From positions 3,536,770 through 3,600,769 of the forward strand of contig NZ_VLKC01000002.1 in assembly GCF_007830295.1 (NCBI RefSeq): a stretch of 64,000 nucleotides of DNA, in the 5' to 3' direction. Position numbers and translations under genes: made by a program. Below are positions 34,604-43,755 of this stretch, one piece after another (positions within the stretch are counted from its first letter, which is position 1; the number at the start of each line of letters is the position of its first letter). The notes beneath the pieces were generated by a model that was not told where the DNA came from, did not search any database, and saw only the letters and a list, made by a program, of their open reading frames with translations. This DNA comes from Sporomusa sp. KB1. Lineage in GTDB: Bacteria > Bacillota > Negativicutes > Sporomusales > Sporomusaceae.

Positions 34604-36451
34604 ATGCAAGAAAAAACAATCCAAATTATTACCGAAGACTATGACAGAGTCAAAGCTTATGCAGAGACTTTTGGTGTTACCATGCCGACAATTGGCAAGG
34701 ACGGATCGATTGACGGGCTTCCGGTTCCCTATCCGCGTGAAGCTTACGGTGTTCTGCGCAGCGGCTATCGGATTTATGAATTAGCCCAGCAGGCGGAGAA
34801 AACAGGTATGCCGGTACAGAACCCGATCCTTGGTCGCAATACTGCGGAAGAGACTTATAAAGAATCCCTTGAAATGTATAACATGGCCGAAAAACTGGGT
34901 ATTCAGTTGTTTCACTTCGTACACTCTGAAGCAACAAGACATATTGATCCGCTTAATGGCCGGGAGTTAATTGAGCAATCGCGCGGCAAAGGCGGCATTA
35001 CACCTATTGGTGAAAGAAAGCTAGTTGAATTGGGTGGTGGTTCGATCCATCCGATGCGGATCAATGCTACCGGAGATACGCCTCACCTATCAATCATTAA
35101 CGCACTGCTCGCCGGGTTTGACGGTACAGATATCGGTCCGGTTATCCATGTACATTACGGTGGCCGGGGCATCCATGATTATAAGACCAAGGTGATTAAT
35201 GGTTTTCGGGCTCTCGAGATTTGCGGCGAACATAACATGTTTGTGCAAATCGACTCCCATAAACATCTTAACAATATCGGCGGTACAGACGGCATGGCCC
35301 TGGCTATGTGTCTGCTGGCAGAGGGCTTGGGTATTTTGGCTGGATTACCGGCAGAGCTTAGCGCAGTACAAATGAACGTAACCGGTTTAAACTTGTTGGC
35401 AGATCTAGCTACCATGAAAGCGTTTAAAGAAACAATGTGGAGTAAGAGTCTTATCGCCGTACCGGAGACTTTCCAAAATCCCCCGGGTGATCTAGTTGCG
35501 GAGTCCGCGCATTTTGCGCGTATGGCAATCAGTGCTAAGCTGGGCGGAGCAAATTTCTATCGTCCCAAGGCGGCAGAATCTGTCGGGATTCCGACAGGTG
35601 CTTCCATGGCCAAAGCAATTTGGGGAACACATAATGTATTTGAAAACACTGTTAAGGTAGATATCCGTGATCCTTATATTGAGGAACGCAAAAATGAAAT
35701 ACTGAGCGAAGCTATGGCTGTGCTCGAAGGTGTTCTCGGTGTGAACCGCACCCTTGCTCCAGATGAAATCAAAGAAAGCTTCTGGCGTAAATACGACAAG
35801 GACGAACTGATTGACAAGATTGTTCGTGCTGGCAAGGCCGGCATTATGGACTGCCCACGCGCCGGCGGCTGGGACCTCAAACGGTATGTGAAAACTCACA
35901 GGGATAAAGACGGAATTAAACGGTATGTTCCTGGATTTACGCCGCTAAATCTCGCTGCTGAGCGTTTTGCTGTAACCAGTGAGCCAGTCGTAGTGCCGGA
36001 GGATAAAAAACCCACCCGTAAACAGAAAATGGTTTTGGCAACAGTTGGTGCAGATGCGCATGTTATGGGGATCAATATGATTCGGGAAGCCTTTGAAGCT
36101 GCCGGTTATGAAGTCATATATCTGCGCGGTATGAATCTGCCTGAAACGGTGGCCGAAGTAGCCGCTGAAGCCAAGGCTGAGATAATTGGTGTTGCTAACT
36201 TGTTAGGGCTCGGAAGAGAGCTTTTCCCGCGGGTGAAAAACCGTCTTACAGAACTGGGTATGAGTGACAAAGTTGTCCTCATTGCCGGCGGCAGGATTGC
36301 AGAAAAAGAAGAGGAACATGCCCATTTTGAAGAAAAAATATCTAAGGAAGGCCCCGCATTCCTGGGCGTGGAGGCTTTCTTTGGGCCGGGGACTGATCCT
36401 GACAAATGCGTTGAATGGACAACAAAAGCGTTGGAGAGGAAGGGTTTATAA
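34604..36451 (+). CDS. mgm: 2-Methyleneglutarate mutase (adenosylcobalamin)
   Basis: A 615-residue B12-dependent mutase, almost identical in length to the E. barkeri enzyme. The large N-terminal part is a TIM barrel ([27 protein letters not shown]) and the C-terminal part a cobalamin domain with the [10 protein letters not shown] segment carrying the histidine ligand. It rearranges 2-methyleneglutarate to (R)-3-methylitaconate by a radical mechanism. ATG 34604 is chosen for AGGAGGTG upstream. Its stop overlaps the start of mii (TAATG). A MutL-type protein two genes downstream probably protects or reactivates it. Confidence 0.93.
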   Translation: MQEKTIQIITEDYDRVKAYAETFGVTMPTIGKDGSIDGLPVPYPREAYGVLRSGYRIYELAQQAEKTGMPVQNPILGRNTAEETYKESLEMYNMAEKLGIQLFHFVHSEATRHIDPLNGRELIEQSRGKGGITPIGERKLVELGGGSIHPMRINATGDTPHLSIINALLAGFDGTDIGPVIHVHYGGRGIHDYKTKVINGFRALEICGEHNMFVQIDSHKHLNNIGGTDGMALAMCLLAEGLGILAGLPAELSAVQMNVTGLNLLADLATMKAFKETMWSKSLIAVPETFQNPPGDLVAESAHFARMAISAKLGGANFYRPKAAESVGIPTGASMAKAIWGTHNVFENTVKVDIRDPYIEERKNEILSEAMAVLEGVLGVNRTLAPDEIKESFWRKYDKDELIDKIVRAGKAGIMDCPRAGGWDLKRYVKTHRDKDGIKRYVPGFTPLNLAAERFAVTSEPVVVPEDKKPTRKQKMVLATVGADAHVMGINMIREAFEAAGYEVIYLRGMNLPETVAEVAAEAKAEIIGVANLLGLGRELFPRVKNRLTELGMSDKVVLIAGGRIAEKEEEHAHFEEKISKEGPAFLGVEAFFGPGTDPDKCVEWTTKALERKGL

Positions 36452-37584
36452 TGAATGACATGCAAAAAATTCCCTGCGTTATTCTACGTGGAGGTACAAG
36501 TAAGGGGATTTATCTGAAAGCCAATCATCTGCCTCAAGATAAAGAACAGCGTGACAATATGATTTTGAAAATATTCGGCAGCCCGGATGTGCGGCAAATT
36601 GACGGTCTGGGCGGAGCCGATCCGTTGACTAGCAAAGTGGCTATCATTGGCCCCTCGACCCATCCGGATGCTAATGTGGACTATACTTTCGGCCAGGTCA
36701 GTATCAATGACCATTACATCGACTACTCCGGCAATTGCGGTAATATTTCTTCCGGCGTCGGCCCGTTTGCGATTGATGAAGGCTTTGTTGCTGCCACAGA
36801 ACCGACTACGACAGTGAGAATTCACAACACCAATACCGGCAAGATATTAATCGCTGAAGTGCCGACAGAGAACGGCCGCGCCAAGGTAAACGGCGACTGT
36901 AAGATAGATGGCGTCCCTGGAACTGGTGCGAAAATTATGATGGATTTTTCGGGTACGGCCGGTTCCGTAACCAACAAACTTCTGCCTACCGATAAACCGG
37001 TGGATACCATCCAAACAAGTGTGGGGCCGCTAGAGATTTCGATTGTCGATGTATCCAATCCTTGCGTTTTCGTACGCGCCAAAGATGTAGGCATGACAGG
37101 CCGCGAAACACCGCAGGAAATTAATGGCGATCCGAAGTTGTTAGCGCTAATGGAGGAAATTCGTGCACAAGCCGCTGTAATGATCGGCATGGCACCTGAT
37201 ATTGCTACAGCCACAGCCAAAAGTCCGGCATTTCCGATGGTTGCTTTTGTCGCTCCTGCCGCGGATTATATTGACTTTACAACAGGAAAAACTATTAAAA
37301 AAGAGCAAGTTGATTTTTTATCGAGAATGATGTTCATGCAAGTACTTCATAAAACGTATCCTGGAACCGGAACCGCCTGCACCGGGGCAGCGGCCAAAAT
37401 TCCCGGTACGATTGTGCATGAGGCTATTTTGCATATTGAATCTATCAACGTAATTCGTATCGGACATCCTGCCGGTGTTATCGAGATTGAAGCAGCTTTT
37501 GAGAATGGGAACTTGTCACGGGCAGCATTTGCCAGGACAGCTCGCCGTATTCTGGAAGGCTATGTATTTGTGCGCAATGAGTAG
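36451..37584 (+). CDS. mii: Methylitaconate delta-isomerase
   Basis: A 377-residue protein of the PrpF/diaminopimelate-epimerase-like fold. VILRGGTSKGIYL near the start, YSGNCGNISSGVGPFAI (catalytic cysteine region) and TGTACTGAAAKIPGT are family hallmarks. It moves the double bond of 3-methylitaconate to give 2,3-dimethylmaleate. It starts at the stop of mgm, so product channelling by co-translation is plausible. PrpF proteins of the methylcitrate pathway are close relatives, but no prp genes occur here. Confidence 0.92.
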   Translation: MNDMQKIPCVILRGGTSKGIYLKANHLPQDKEQRDNMILKIFGSPDVRQIDGLGGADPLTSKVAIIGPSTHPDANVDYTFGQVSINDHYIDYSGNCGNISSGVGPFAIDEGFVAATEPTTTVRIHNTNTGKILIAEVPTENGRAKVNGDCKIDGVPGTGAKIMMDFSGTAGSVTNKLLPTDKPVDTIQTSVGPLEISIVDVSNPCVFVRAKDVGMTGRETPQEINGDPKLLALMEEIRAQAAVMIGMAPDIATATAKSPAFPMVAFVAPAADYIDFTTGKTIKKEQVDFLSRMMFMQVLHKTYPGTGTACTGAAAKIPGTIVHEAILHIESINVIRIGHPAGVIEIEAAFENGNLSRAAFARTARRILEGYVFVRNE

Positions 37585-37606
37585 CCCAAAGTAGGAGTGA
37601 TAAGCT

Positions 37607-39040
37607 GTGCAGGCAAATATAATCGTCTATGATGTGGGAAGTACTTATACGAAGTTGACTGCTTTCTGGTTGGCGGAGGGGGTACTCGATTTTGTTGCCC
37701 GGGCCCAGGCTTTGACAACGATTGATGATATTGAAATCGGAGTATTGGCTGCTAAACAGGCATTAGCATTAAAGAAAGTGGAAGTTTGCCGCGATGCTGC
37801 TGCTTTTTCTACCAGCAGTGCAGCTGGCGGGCTGCGAATGGTAGCTCTTGGATATATGCCACGGGTAACGGCTAAGGCTGCCAAAGAGGTAGCAATGAGT
37901 GCAGGTGCACGGGTACTGGAAATCGTCAGTTGCGAGGATTTGCCTGAATTTCGCCTACAGGTATTGCGGGAGATAAAGCCTGATATTGTCTTGCTGGCAG
38001 GCGGTACTGACGGTGGCGATCAGGATTCTATGCTGGAAAATGCGAGAATTATTGTTAAATCAAATAGTAGCGCTGTTATCATTATTGCCGGTAATAAAAA
38101 TGCCCAGGGTGAAGTAGCTGAGATACTAACAAGCGCTGGTGTTGCGAATATTCGTGTTCCGAATGTTATGCCCACCATTCATGAATTAAAAGTCAAACCG
38201 GCCAGAGAAGCGATTCATGAGCAGTTTATCAAGCAAATTACCATGGCAAAGGGTTTAAATAAACTACTTAACGTTGTATCTGACAAAAAAGTCACGCCAA
38301 CCCCGGGGGCCGTGCTGCTGGGCGCAGAGCTGCTAGCGAAAGGAACTTTTGCCCAGGAGGGTATCGGGGATATCTTAGTCATTGATATTGGCGGAGCGAC
38401 TACCGATATTCATTCCGTTATGCCTGGACTTGAAAAACTGACCATTGAGGAAAAAGGGCTGGTCATCAATAACGAAAAACAGCCGTCGTACCGCACGGTT
38501 GAAGGTAACCTCGGCTTACGTGTCAGTGCGACCGGCATTGTTGAGACTATCGGTCCGACGGGGGTTCTGACTAAAATTGGCTATAAAGGCGCAGAACTGG
38601 AGCAGCAATTAATTGATTATGCCGTTTTCTTGGAGAAAAACCCTGGCCATATAAGCCATTCTCCGCTGGAAAAAGATTTTGATCTGGCGTTAGCAATTTG
38701 TGCTATTGAGGTGGCATTAAAACGGCACGCGGGTTATATTTCACAAGAGTTTAACCCGGTTATGGGGATTATACCGGGTATTCCCATCGGAAGAGATTTG
38801 CGGCGTGTCAAGTATGTTTTCGCTGTTGGCGGACTGTTTACGCATCGTACGCCGGAAGAAAAGCAATTTGTGGTCAAACAAGCCTTTAAAAACCCTGGCA
38901 TTTCTCTTTTACCAATCGAACCGGTATTTATTTTCGATGAGCAATACCTACTATATTCAATTGGTGTTTTGGGCCAAAAATACAGTGACGTTAGTTTACA
39001 GTTTGCAAAAAAACATTTCAAAATAGAAAAGGAAGTGTAG
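37607..39040 (+). CDS. MutL/GlmL-type ATPase, probable mutase partner
   Basis: A 477-residue protein of the MutL (GlmL) family with an actin-like ATPase fold: DVGSTYTKLTAF, LAGGTDGGDQD, DIGGATTDIHSV and VGGLFTHR. Homologues are encoded next to glutamate mutase and related B12 enzymes and are thought to maintain or reactivate them. Here the target should be 2-methyleneglutarate mutase. It is not the DNA mismatch MutL. The start is GTG 37607 with TAGGAGTGAT before it. Confidence 0.88.
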   Translation: MQANIIVYDVGSTYTKLTAFWLAEGVLDFVARAQALTTIDDIEIGVLAAKQALALKKVEVCRDAAAFSTSSAAGGLRMVALGYMPRVTAKAAKEVAMSAGARVLEIVSCEDLPEFRLQVLREIKPDIVLLAGGTDGGDQDSMLENARIIVKSNSSAVIIIAGNKNAQGEVAEILTSAGVANIRVPNVMPTIHELKVKPAREAIHEQFIKQITMAKGLNKLLNVVSDKKVTPTPGAVLLGAELLAKGTFAQEGIGDILVIDIGGATTDIHSVMPGLEKLTIEEKGLVINNEKQPSYRTVEGNLGLRVSATGIVETIGPTGVLTKIGYKGAELEQQLIDYAVFLEKNPGHISHSPLEKDFDLALAICAIEVALKRHAGYISQEFNPVMGIIPGIPIGRDLRRVKYVFAVGGLFTHRTPEEKQFVVKQAFKNPGISLLPIEPVFIFDEQYLLYSIGVLGQKYSDVSLQFAKKHFKIEKEV

Positions 39041-39041
39041 T

Positions 39042-39905
39042 ATGAAAAAAACTACTGTTTTAAGACAATTACTAGCTGGGAAAAGTATTGTTGTTACACC
39101 GGGAGCTCATGACGCATTAACGGCCAAAATAATTGAAAAAACCGGCTTTCCGGCAGTATATATGACAGGTTATGGGCAGGCTGCCAGCCATCTGGGTAAA
39201 CCTGATGTCGGCCTTTTGACAATGACTGAAATGGTGGCTCGCGCCGCCAACATCGTGGAGGCTGTCAGCATTCCGGTAATTGCTGATGCCGATACGGGTT
39301 TCGGCAATGCGGTAAATGTTATGCGTACAGTACGTGAATACGAAAAAGCCGGAGTTGCGGCAATTCAGCTTGAAGACCAGGTAGCACCCAAAAAGTGTGG
39401 TCATATGACTGGACGTCAAGTTGTTTCCAAAGAAGAAATGGTAGGTAAAATTAAGGCTGCCGTTGATGCTCGCTGTGATAACGATCTAGTTATTATTGCC
39501 CGTACTGATGCCCGGACAGTTCATGGAATTAACGAAGCGCTCGACCGGGCCAAAGCGTATGAGGAAGCGGGAGCAGACTTGTTATTTGTAGAATCACCTG
39601 AGAGCATTGAAGAAATGAAGCTTATCACTTCATCCTTCAACATACCGGTACTGGCAAATATGGTTGAGGGAGGCCGCACACCATTGCTGCTAAACCAGGA
39701 ACTGGAAAAAATTGGCTATGATATTGTCATCTATCCCACAGCTTCAACATATAGCGTATGTCTGGCTGTTTCCCGCTTGATGCAAAACTTGAAGCAAACA
39801 GGTACAACAGCCGGTATGATGGACGAAATGATTAAGTTTACCGAGTTTAACGAGTTGATCGGATTGCCGCAAATTAGAGAACTTGAAAGAGTATATGTAA
39901 AGTAA
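39042..39905 (+). CDS. dml: 2,3-Dimethylmalate lyase
   Basis: A 287-residue protein of the isocitrate lyase/PEP mutase family. It has the metal-binding DADTGFGNA, QLEDQVAPKKCGH with the catalytic cysteine (K-C-G-H motif) and VFVESPESIEE-type ends of the barrel. The enzyme splits (2R,3S)-2,3-dimethylmalate into propionate and pyruvate, the last step of the pathway. Relatives include methylisocitrate lyase and oxaloacetate decarboxylase; neighbours decide for Dml. It starts 1 bp after the MutL-type gene's stop and ends the second unit. Confidence 0.92.
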   Translation: MKKTTVLRQLLAGKSIVVTPGAHDALTAKIIEKTGFPAVYMTGYGQAASHLGKPDVGLLTMTEMVARAANIVEAVSIPVIADADTGFGNAVNVMRTVREYEKAGVAAIQLEDQVAPKKCGHMTGRQVVSKEEMVGKIKAAVDARCDNDLVIIARTDARTVHGINEALDRAKAYEEAGADLLFVESPESIEEMKLITSSFNIPVLANMVEGGRTPLLLNQELEKIGYDIVIYPTASTYSVCLAVSRLMQNLKQTGTTAGMMDEMIKFTEFNELIGLPQIRELERVYVK

Positions 39906-39932
39906 TTCTTGCCAGAATCAAAATCGGTCTCT

Positions 39933-39956
39933 GCGCCTGCCGCAAAAAGCAGGCGC
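39933..39956 (+). terminator. Hairpin after dml
   Basis: GCGCCTGC and its exact inverse GCAGGCGC with an 8-base loop. The T run after it is poor (TTAGA), so termination may be partial and reading into the porin gene is possible. Confidence 0.5.
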
Positions 39957-40001
39957 TTAGATACTGAGTCGTTAAGCTAAGAAGGAGGATTGGAGGAAAC
40001 T

Positions 40002-40028
40002 ATGGATACTCAGATAGTCTCTTCTTAG
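40002..40028 (+). CDS. Possible 8-residue leader peptide (MDTQIVSS) before the porin gene
   Basis: ATG 40002 follows a strong GGAGGAAAC and reads eight codons to TAG. Two competing stems overlap its end: CTAAGAAG (39977) with CTTCTTAG (40021), and CTTAGGT (40024) with ACCTAAG (40051), which lies next to the porin RBS GGGGGAG. Translation of the leader could decide which stem forms. It is a prediction from structure only. Confidence 0.35.
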   Translation: MDTQIVSS

Positions 40029-40070
40029 GTAACTGCTCAAAATTTAAAAAACCTAAGGGGGAGAAACACA

Positions 40071-41360
40071 ATGAAAAGACAAACCGCTATGGCTCTTGCA
40101 GCAGTATTTGCAATGAGCGTAGCAGGAACTGCGCTGGCCGCTCCTGCTAATCCTTTCGTCGATGTGCCTGCAAAACACTGGGCGTACGACTCGATCAACA
40201 AACTTGCTCAAGCTGGCGTAATCTCCGGCTACGGCGACGGCACCTATCAAGGCAACAAAACCCTTACCCGTTATGAAGTTGCTACTATCGTAGCCAAAGC
40301 TATGGCTAACAGCGACAAAGCTGACGCTGCAACCCAAAAAGAAATTGATGCTCTGAAAGCCGAATTCGGCGCAGAACTCAACAACCTTGGCGTTCGGGTT
40401 GACAACCTGGAGAAAAATTCTTCCAAAGTAAAGTTCACTGGCACAATTCGTGCACGGTATGATTACCAGGACAAGGCAGACACTACTAATCCTGATATTG
40501 ACCGTACTAATGAACGAACTCGTCTGCGTTTAAACATGGAAGCACCGATAGCTGAAAATGTTACTTTCCATGGTCGTTATGAATCACAATCAGCGTGGGG
40601 CAGTAGTGCTGGTTCTGAAGCCAAGCTGAGACAAGCTTATATCAATGGAAAACTAGGTGAAGTAGGCTATAGCTTTGGTCGTCAGCCTATCTGGTTGGGG
40701 CAAGGTATGATTGCCGATATTACTGGCAATTGCGATGGTTTGTTGTTAAGCGGCGGTAACAAGGTAAAAGTTACTGCAGGCGTCTTTAAATATAACATGG
40801 GAATATATGAAGACGACTATGCTAACATGAAAAATTTGAATTATGCTGCTGCCAATATTGATGCGACTATCAATAAAAACCTCAACATGACTGCATCCTA
40901 CATTGCCGACAAAAACGAGCTCAATTATAAAACCATATCGTCTGGCTTCGCGTATACAGGAATTAAAAACTTCGCCATATCCGGTGAGTATGGCGTAAAT
41001 GATTCTTACAAGGCTAATTCCCTTAATAAAGGCGATGAAGCCAAAGCCTGGTTTGCTCAACTTAAATACCGGGGTGCTCAACAAGATAAAATCGGTTCAT
41101 CAGGGATATGGGTAGGTTATAGGAGTGCTGAGAAAGGTTTCGATCCTTCTGAGATGTCTACGCTCGATACCGGCAGATACGCTGATACAACCTATGGCAA
41201 TTTGGACAATATTAAAGGTATGGAATTAGGGGCTGAGTATACTGTGTTTAAAAACGGTGTGCTGTCAGTTATGTATGAAGATCTGGAACTCAAAGATCCC
41301 CAAGCTGGACAAAACAAAGATAAAAAGGGTCTCTGGGCTACTTTAATCTATTCTTTTTAA
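40071..41360 (+). CDS. SLH-domain outer-membrane porin (OmpM-like)
   Basis: A 429-residue exported protein. A signal peptide ends at ALA (residue 23). One SLH domain (about 28-80, FVDVPAKHWAYDSINKL...GYGDGTY) should bind the modified peptidoglycan. A short coiled coil (about 84-123, VDNLEKN) leads to a beta-barrel that ends in an aromatic-terminated strand (LIYSF). This design ties the outer membrane to the cell wall in Negativicutes (OmpM, Mep45). RBS is GGGGGAG. It has its own leader and follows the nicotinate units, so uptake of pathway substrates through the outer membrane is possible but unproven. Confidence 0.92.
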   Translation: MKRQTAMALAAVFAMSVAGTALAAPANPFVDVPAKHWAYDSINKLAQAGVISGYGDGTYQGNKTLTRYEVATIVAKAMANSDKADAATQKEIDALKAEFGAELNNLGVRVDNLEKNSSKVKFTGTIRARYDYQDKADTTNPDIDRTNERTRLRLNMEAPIAENVTFHGRYESQSAWGSSAGSEAKLRQAYINGKLGEVGYSFGRQPIWLGQGMIADITGNCDGLLLSGGNKVKVTAGVFKYNMGIYEDDYANMKNLNYAAANIDATINKNLNMTASYIADKNELNYKTISSGFAYTGIKNFAISGEYGVNDSYKANSLNKGDEAKAWFAQLKYRGAQQDKIGSSGIWVGYRSAEKGFDPSEMSTLDTGRYADTTYGNLDNIKGMELGAEYTVFKNGVLSVMYEDLELKDPQAGQNKDKKGLWATLIYSF

Positions 41361-41408
41361 TTTCCGGTCAAAGGGGCTGTCGCATTAAGACCGCCTATGA
41401 AACAACAA

Positions 41409-41446
41409 AAAATGGTATCCGGCTAGTGCCGGATGCCATTTTTTTG
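41409..41446 (+). terminator. Terminator after the porin gene
   Basis: AAATGGTATCCGGC and GCCGGATGCCATTT form a long stem with loop TAGT and a run of seven T residues. Confidence 0.9.
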
Positions 41447-41599
41447 TAAGTTGGCGGAAAATAACTTATTGCTGTGTATTTTTATAGTATGTTTAGGTTT
41501 TGGCATGATACAGATTATACCTTGTATTAATCAACTTATCAGCAAAATACTAGTAGTAGATAAATGGTTTAAAACTTCTTTTTTGTTAGTACTAATTTG

Positions 41600-41784
41600 G
41601 CGCAAAGGGGCGTGTTTACACAACGGATGGCCGCAATTTATGAATGCGATGAGGCGGCAGCTATTCGCAAGTCCCATGAAAATCCAGCAGTTAAAGAATT
41701 ATACGATACCTGGCTGGGAAACCATTAGGCGAGAAATCGCATCATCTACTGCATACCCATTACCGGGCACAAGTACGCAAATAA
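41600..41784 (+). pseudogene. [FeFe]-hydrogenase C-terminal remnant
   Basis: One frame reads QRMAAIYECDEAAAIRKSHENPAVKELYDTWLG and stops at a TAG near 41729. The next frame continues as PLGEKSHHLLHTHYRAQVRK and ends at TAA 41782-41784. Together these match the small-subunit-like C-terminal domain of [FeFe]-hydrogenases (RKSHENP...LLHTHY). One frameshift and loss of the catalytic domain show that it is a dead remnant. The rest of 41361-41802 holds only the porin terminator. An overlapping 149-codon frame from 41433 runs across it in a different register and is not a gene. Confidence 0.75.
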
Positions 41785-41802
41785 AGACAAAAGGAGATAA
41801 GG

Positions 41803-43278
41803 ATGATAAAGGAAAAAACAGCAATCGAAACAGGGTGGAAATTAGACAACAGTTATGCCTGTCTGCCGCAACTGTTTTTTAGTACTCTCAAACCAACCCC
41901 TGTCCCTTCACCGAAGTTGGTTATTCTTAATTTTCCCTTGGCAGCATCCCTGGGGTTGAATATCCAGGAGCTGCAAAGCAAAGATGGCGTAGCGGTGCTT
42001 GCTGGCAACCGGGTTCCTGAAGGTGCTTTGCCGCTTGCGCAGGCTTATGCGGGCCATCAATTTGGGCAGTTTACGAGGTTAGGGGACGGCCGGGCGCTGT
42101 TACTTGGCGAGCAGATCACACCCCTAGGTGAACGGTTTGATATTCAGCTCAAGGGTTCGGGAAAAACACCCTACTCTCGCCGCGGTGATGGGCGGGCGGC
42201 ACTCGGACCGATGCTGCGCGAATATATCATCAGCGAAGCAATGCATGCGCTAGGTATTGCTACTACCCGCAGCTTAGCAGTAGTAACAACCGGTGAGTCA
42301 ATAATTCGCGAAACCAATCAGCCTGGGGCAATTCTGACCCGCATTGCTGCCAGTCATCTGCGTGTCGGCACTTTTCAGTATGTTTCAACATGGGGCACTG
42401 TTGAGGATTTACGAGTTCTGGCTGACTATACACGGAAGCGCCACTTTCCTGATGTTGCAGTTGATGAGAATCAATATCTCTCCCTACTTAAAGAAGTGAT
42501 CAAGCGTCAGGCTATACTGATTGCCAAATGGCAACTGGTTGGATTTATCCACGGGGTAATGAATACCGATAACATGGCCCTTAGCGGAGAAACGATTGAT
42601 TATGGTCCTTGCGCCTTTATGGATGTCTATGACCCCGCAACGGTATTCAGTTCGATTGACATGCAAGGACGCTATGCCTATGGCAATCAGCCATATATTG
42701 CCGGGTGGAATCTCGCGCGATTTGCTGAAACTCTATTGCCGTTATTGCATGTTGATCAAGTGCAGGCTGTTACATTGGCCCAGGAGGCGATTGCAGATTT
42801 TACTGAGTTGTATCACCATAATTGGCTCGCGGGAATGAGAGCAAAACTGGGAATAGTTAACCAGGAGGCCCAGGATGATGCTCTTATTGATGGGCTCCTC
42901 AGTATGATGCAGAAGTATTGTGTGGACTATACGAATACTTTCCGCGCATTAACTTTTGATACGCCGGAGGATACGGTACTGTTTGGCACCACAGAATTTA
43001 CTGAGTGGTATGAGCTGTGGAAGGCGAGGTTAGGCAGGCAACAGGAAACAAAAGTCTGCTCGCAGCAGTTGATGAAAAACAGCAATCCGGCGATAATCCC
43101 CCGTAACCACCAGGTAGAAGCCGTGTTGGAAGCTGCAGTGAAACACGGAGACTACAGCAGGCTGGAGCAGTTCCTTGCGGTTCTTGCAAGCCCCTACGCG
43201 CATTCCCCCGAACAAGCTGAGTACGCCACATTGCCTGAGCCATCAGCCCAGCCTTACCGAACCTTTTGCGGTACTTGA
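41803..43278 (+). CDS. selO: SelO-family protein adenylyltransferase (YdiU)
   Basis: A 491-residue SelO pseudokinase. [64 protein letters not shown] and [25 protein letters not shown] are the conserved family blocks. SelO transfers AMP from ATP to target proteins and is linked to redox homeostasis. The C-terminal end YRTFCGT keeps the cysteine found near the end of many SelO proteins (selenocysteine in some eukaryotes). The start ATG 41803 follows AAGGAGATAAGG. A short hairpin follows the gene at 43304-43340. Confidence 0.93.
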   Translation: MIKEKTAIETGWKLDNSYACLPQLFFSTLKPTPVPSPKLVILNFPLAASLGLNIQELQSKDGVAVLAGNRVPEGALPLAQAYAGHQFGQFTRLGDGRALLLGEQITPLGERFDIQLKGSGKTPYSRRGDGRAALGPMLREYIISEAMHALGIATTRSLAVVTTGESIIRETNQPGAILTRIAASHLRVGTFQYVSTWGTVEDLRVLADYTRKRHFPDVAVDENQYLSLLKEVIKRQAILIAKWQLVGFIHGVMNTDNMALSGETIDYGPCAFMDVYDPATVFSSIDMQGRYAYGNQPYIAGWNLARFAETLLPLLHVDQVQAVTLAQEAIADFTELYHHNWLAGMRAKLGIVNQEAQDDALIDGLLSMMQKYCVDYTNTFRALTFDTPEDTVLFGTTEFTEWYELWKARLGRQQETKVCSQQLMKNSNPAIIPRNHQVEAVLEAAVKHGDYSRLEQFLAVLASPYAHSPEQAEYATLPEPSAQPYRTFCGT

Positions 43279-43303
43279 CATAGCAATTTTCCATTATGTA
43301 AAT

Positions 43304-43340
43304 AAGCCATCTATCCGGCCAAAGGCTTGGTAGATGGCTT
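43304..43340. terminator. Hairpin between selO and the toxin fragment
   Basis: AAGCCATCTA (43304-43313) and its exact inverse (43331-43340), followed by a weak T stretch; probable convergent terminator. Confidence 0.55.
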
Positions 43341-43349
43341 CATATTTGT

Positions 43350-43577
43350 TTAATCCTCTATAATCGCTGTATTAAGCCACTGTAAATACTCTTGTCGACT
43401 TGATAAAATCCGGTGCACCTTGACTGAAAGATCATCTTCATCTATCACATAAAAGACATAGTGTTTTTCTACAACCAATACACGGTATCCTTTTGACATT
43501 AATTCATGAGGGTAGTAAGTGTTACTATTTGATGCCAAAGTAGTTATTGGCGTTATTAAAGCAGATATTTTGTACAA
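43350..43577 (-). pseudogene. RelE/ParE-type toxin fragment
   Basis: A 75-codon frame whose second half (HELMSKGYRVLVVEKHYVFYVIDEDDLSVKVHRILSSRQEYLQWL) is the C-terminal half of RelE/ParE toxins. The first 27 residues do not fit the family, whose N-terminal helices are missing, and no start with an RBS is visible. No antitoxin gene is beside it. It is most likely a decayed toxin gene; 43578-43755 shows no gene. Confidence 0.65.
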
Positions 43578-43755
43578 TAGAGCCTAACAATGTAATGTCA
43601 TTCAAGAATTCACCGGCTTCAACCCACTCGCCAATAAGGTTACAGAGAATCCGACGGAAATATTTACGAGAAATTTACTTGCTGTTAACAACACAGAGGA
43701 AAATATTACCTAAAATAATACTGTACAATCGTTAAACTAAAGGGGCGTAAAAGAA

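Noticed and set aside
37607..39040. DNA mismatch repair protein MutL
   Set aside because: The shared name is misleading; the sequence is the actin-like ATPase partner of B12 mutases.
41433..41882. 149-codon frame before selO
   Set aside because: It overlaps the porin terminator, runs across the hydrogenase remnant in another register and enters selO.
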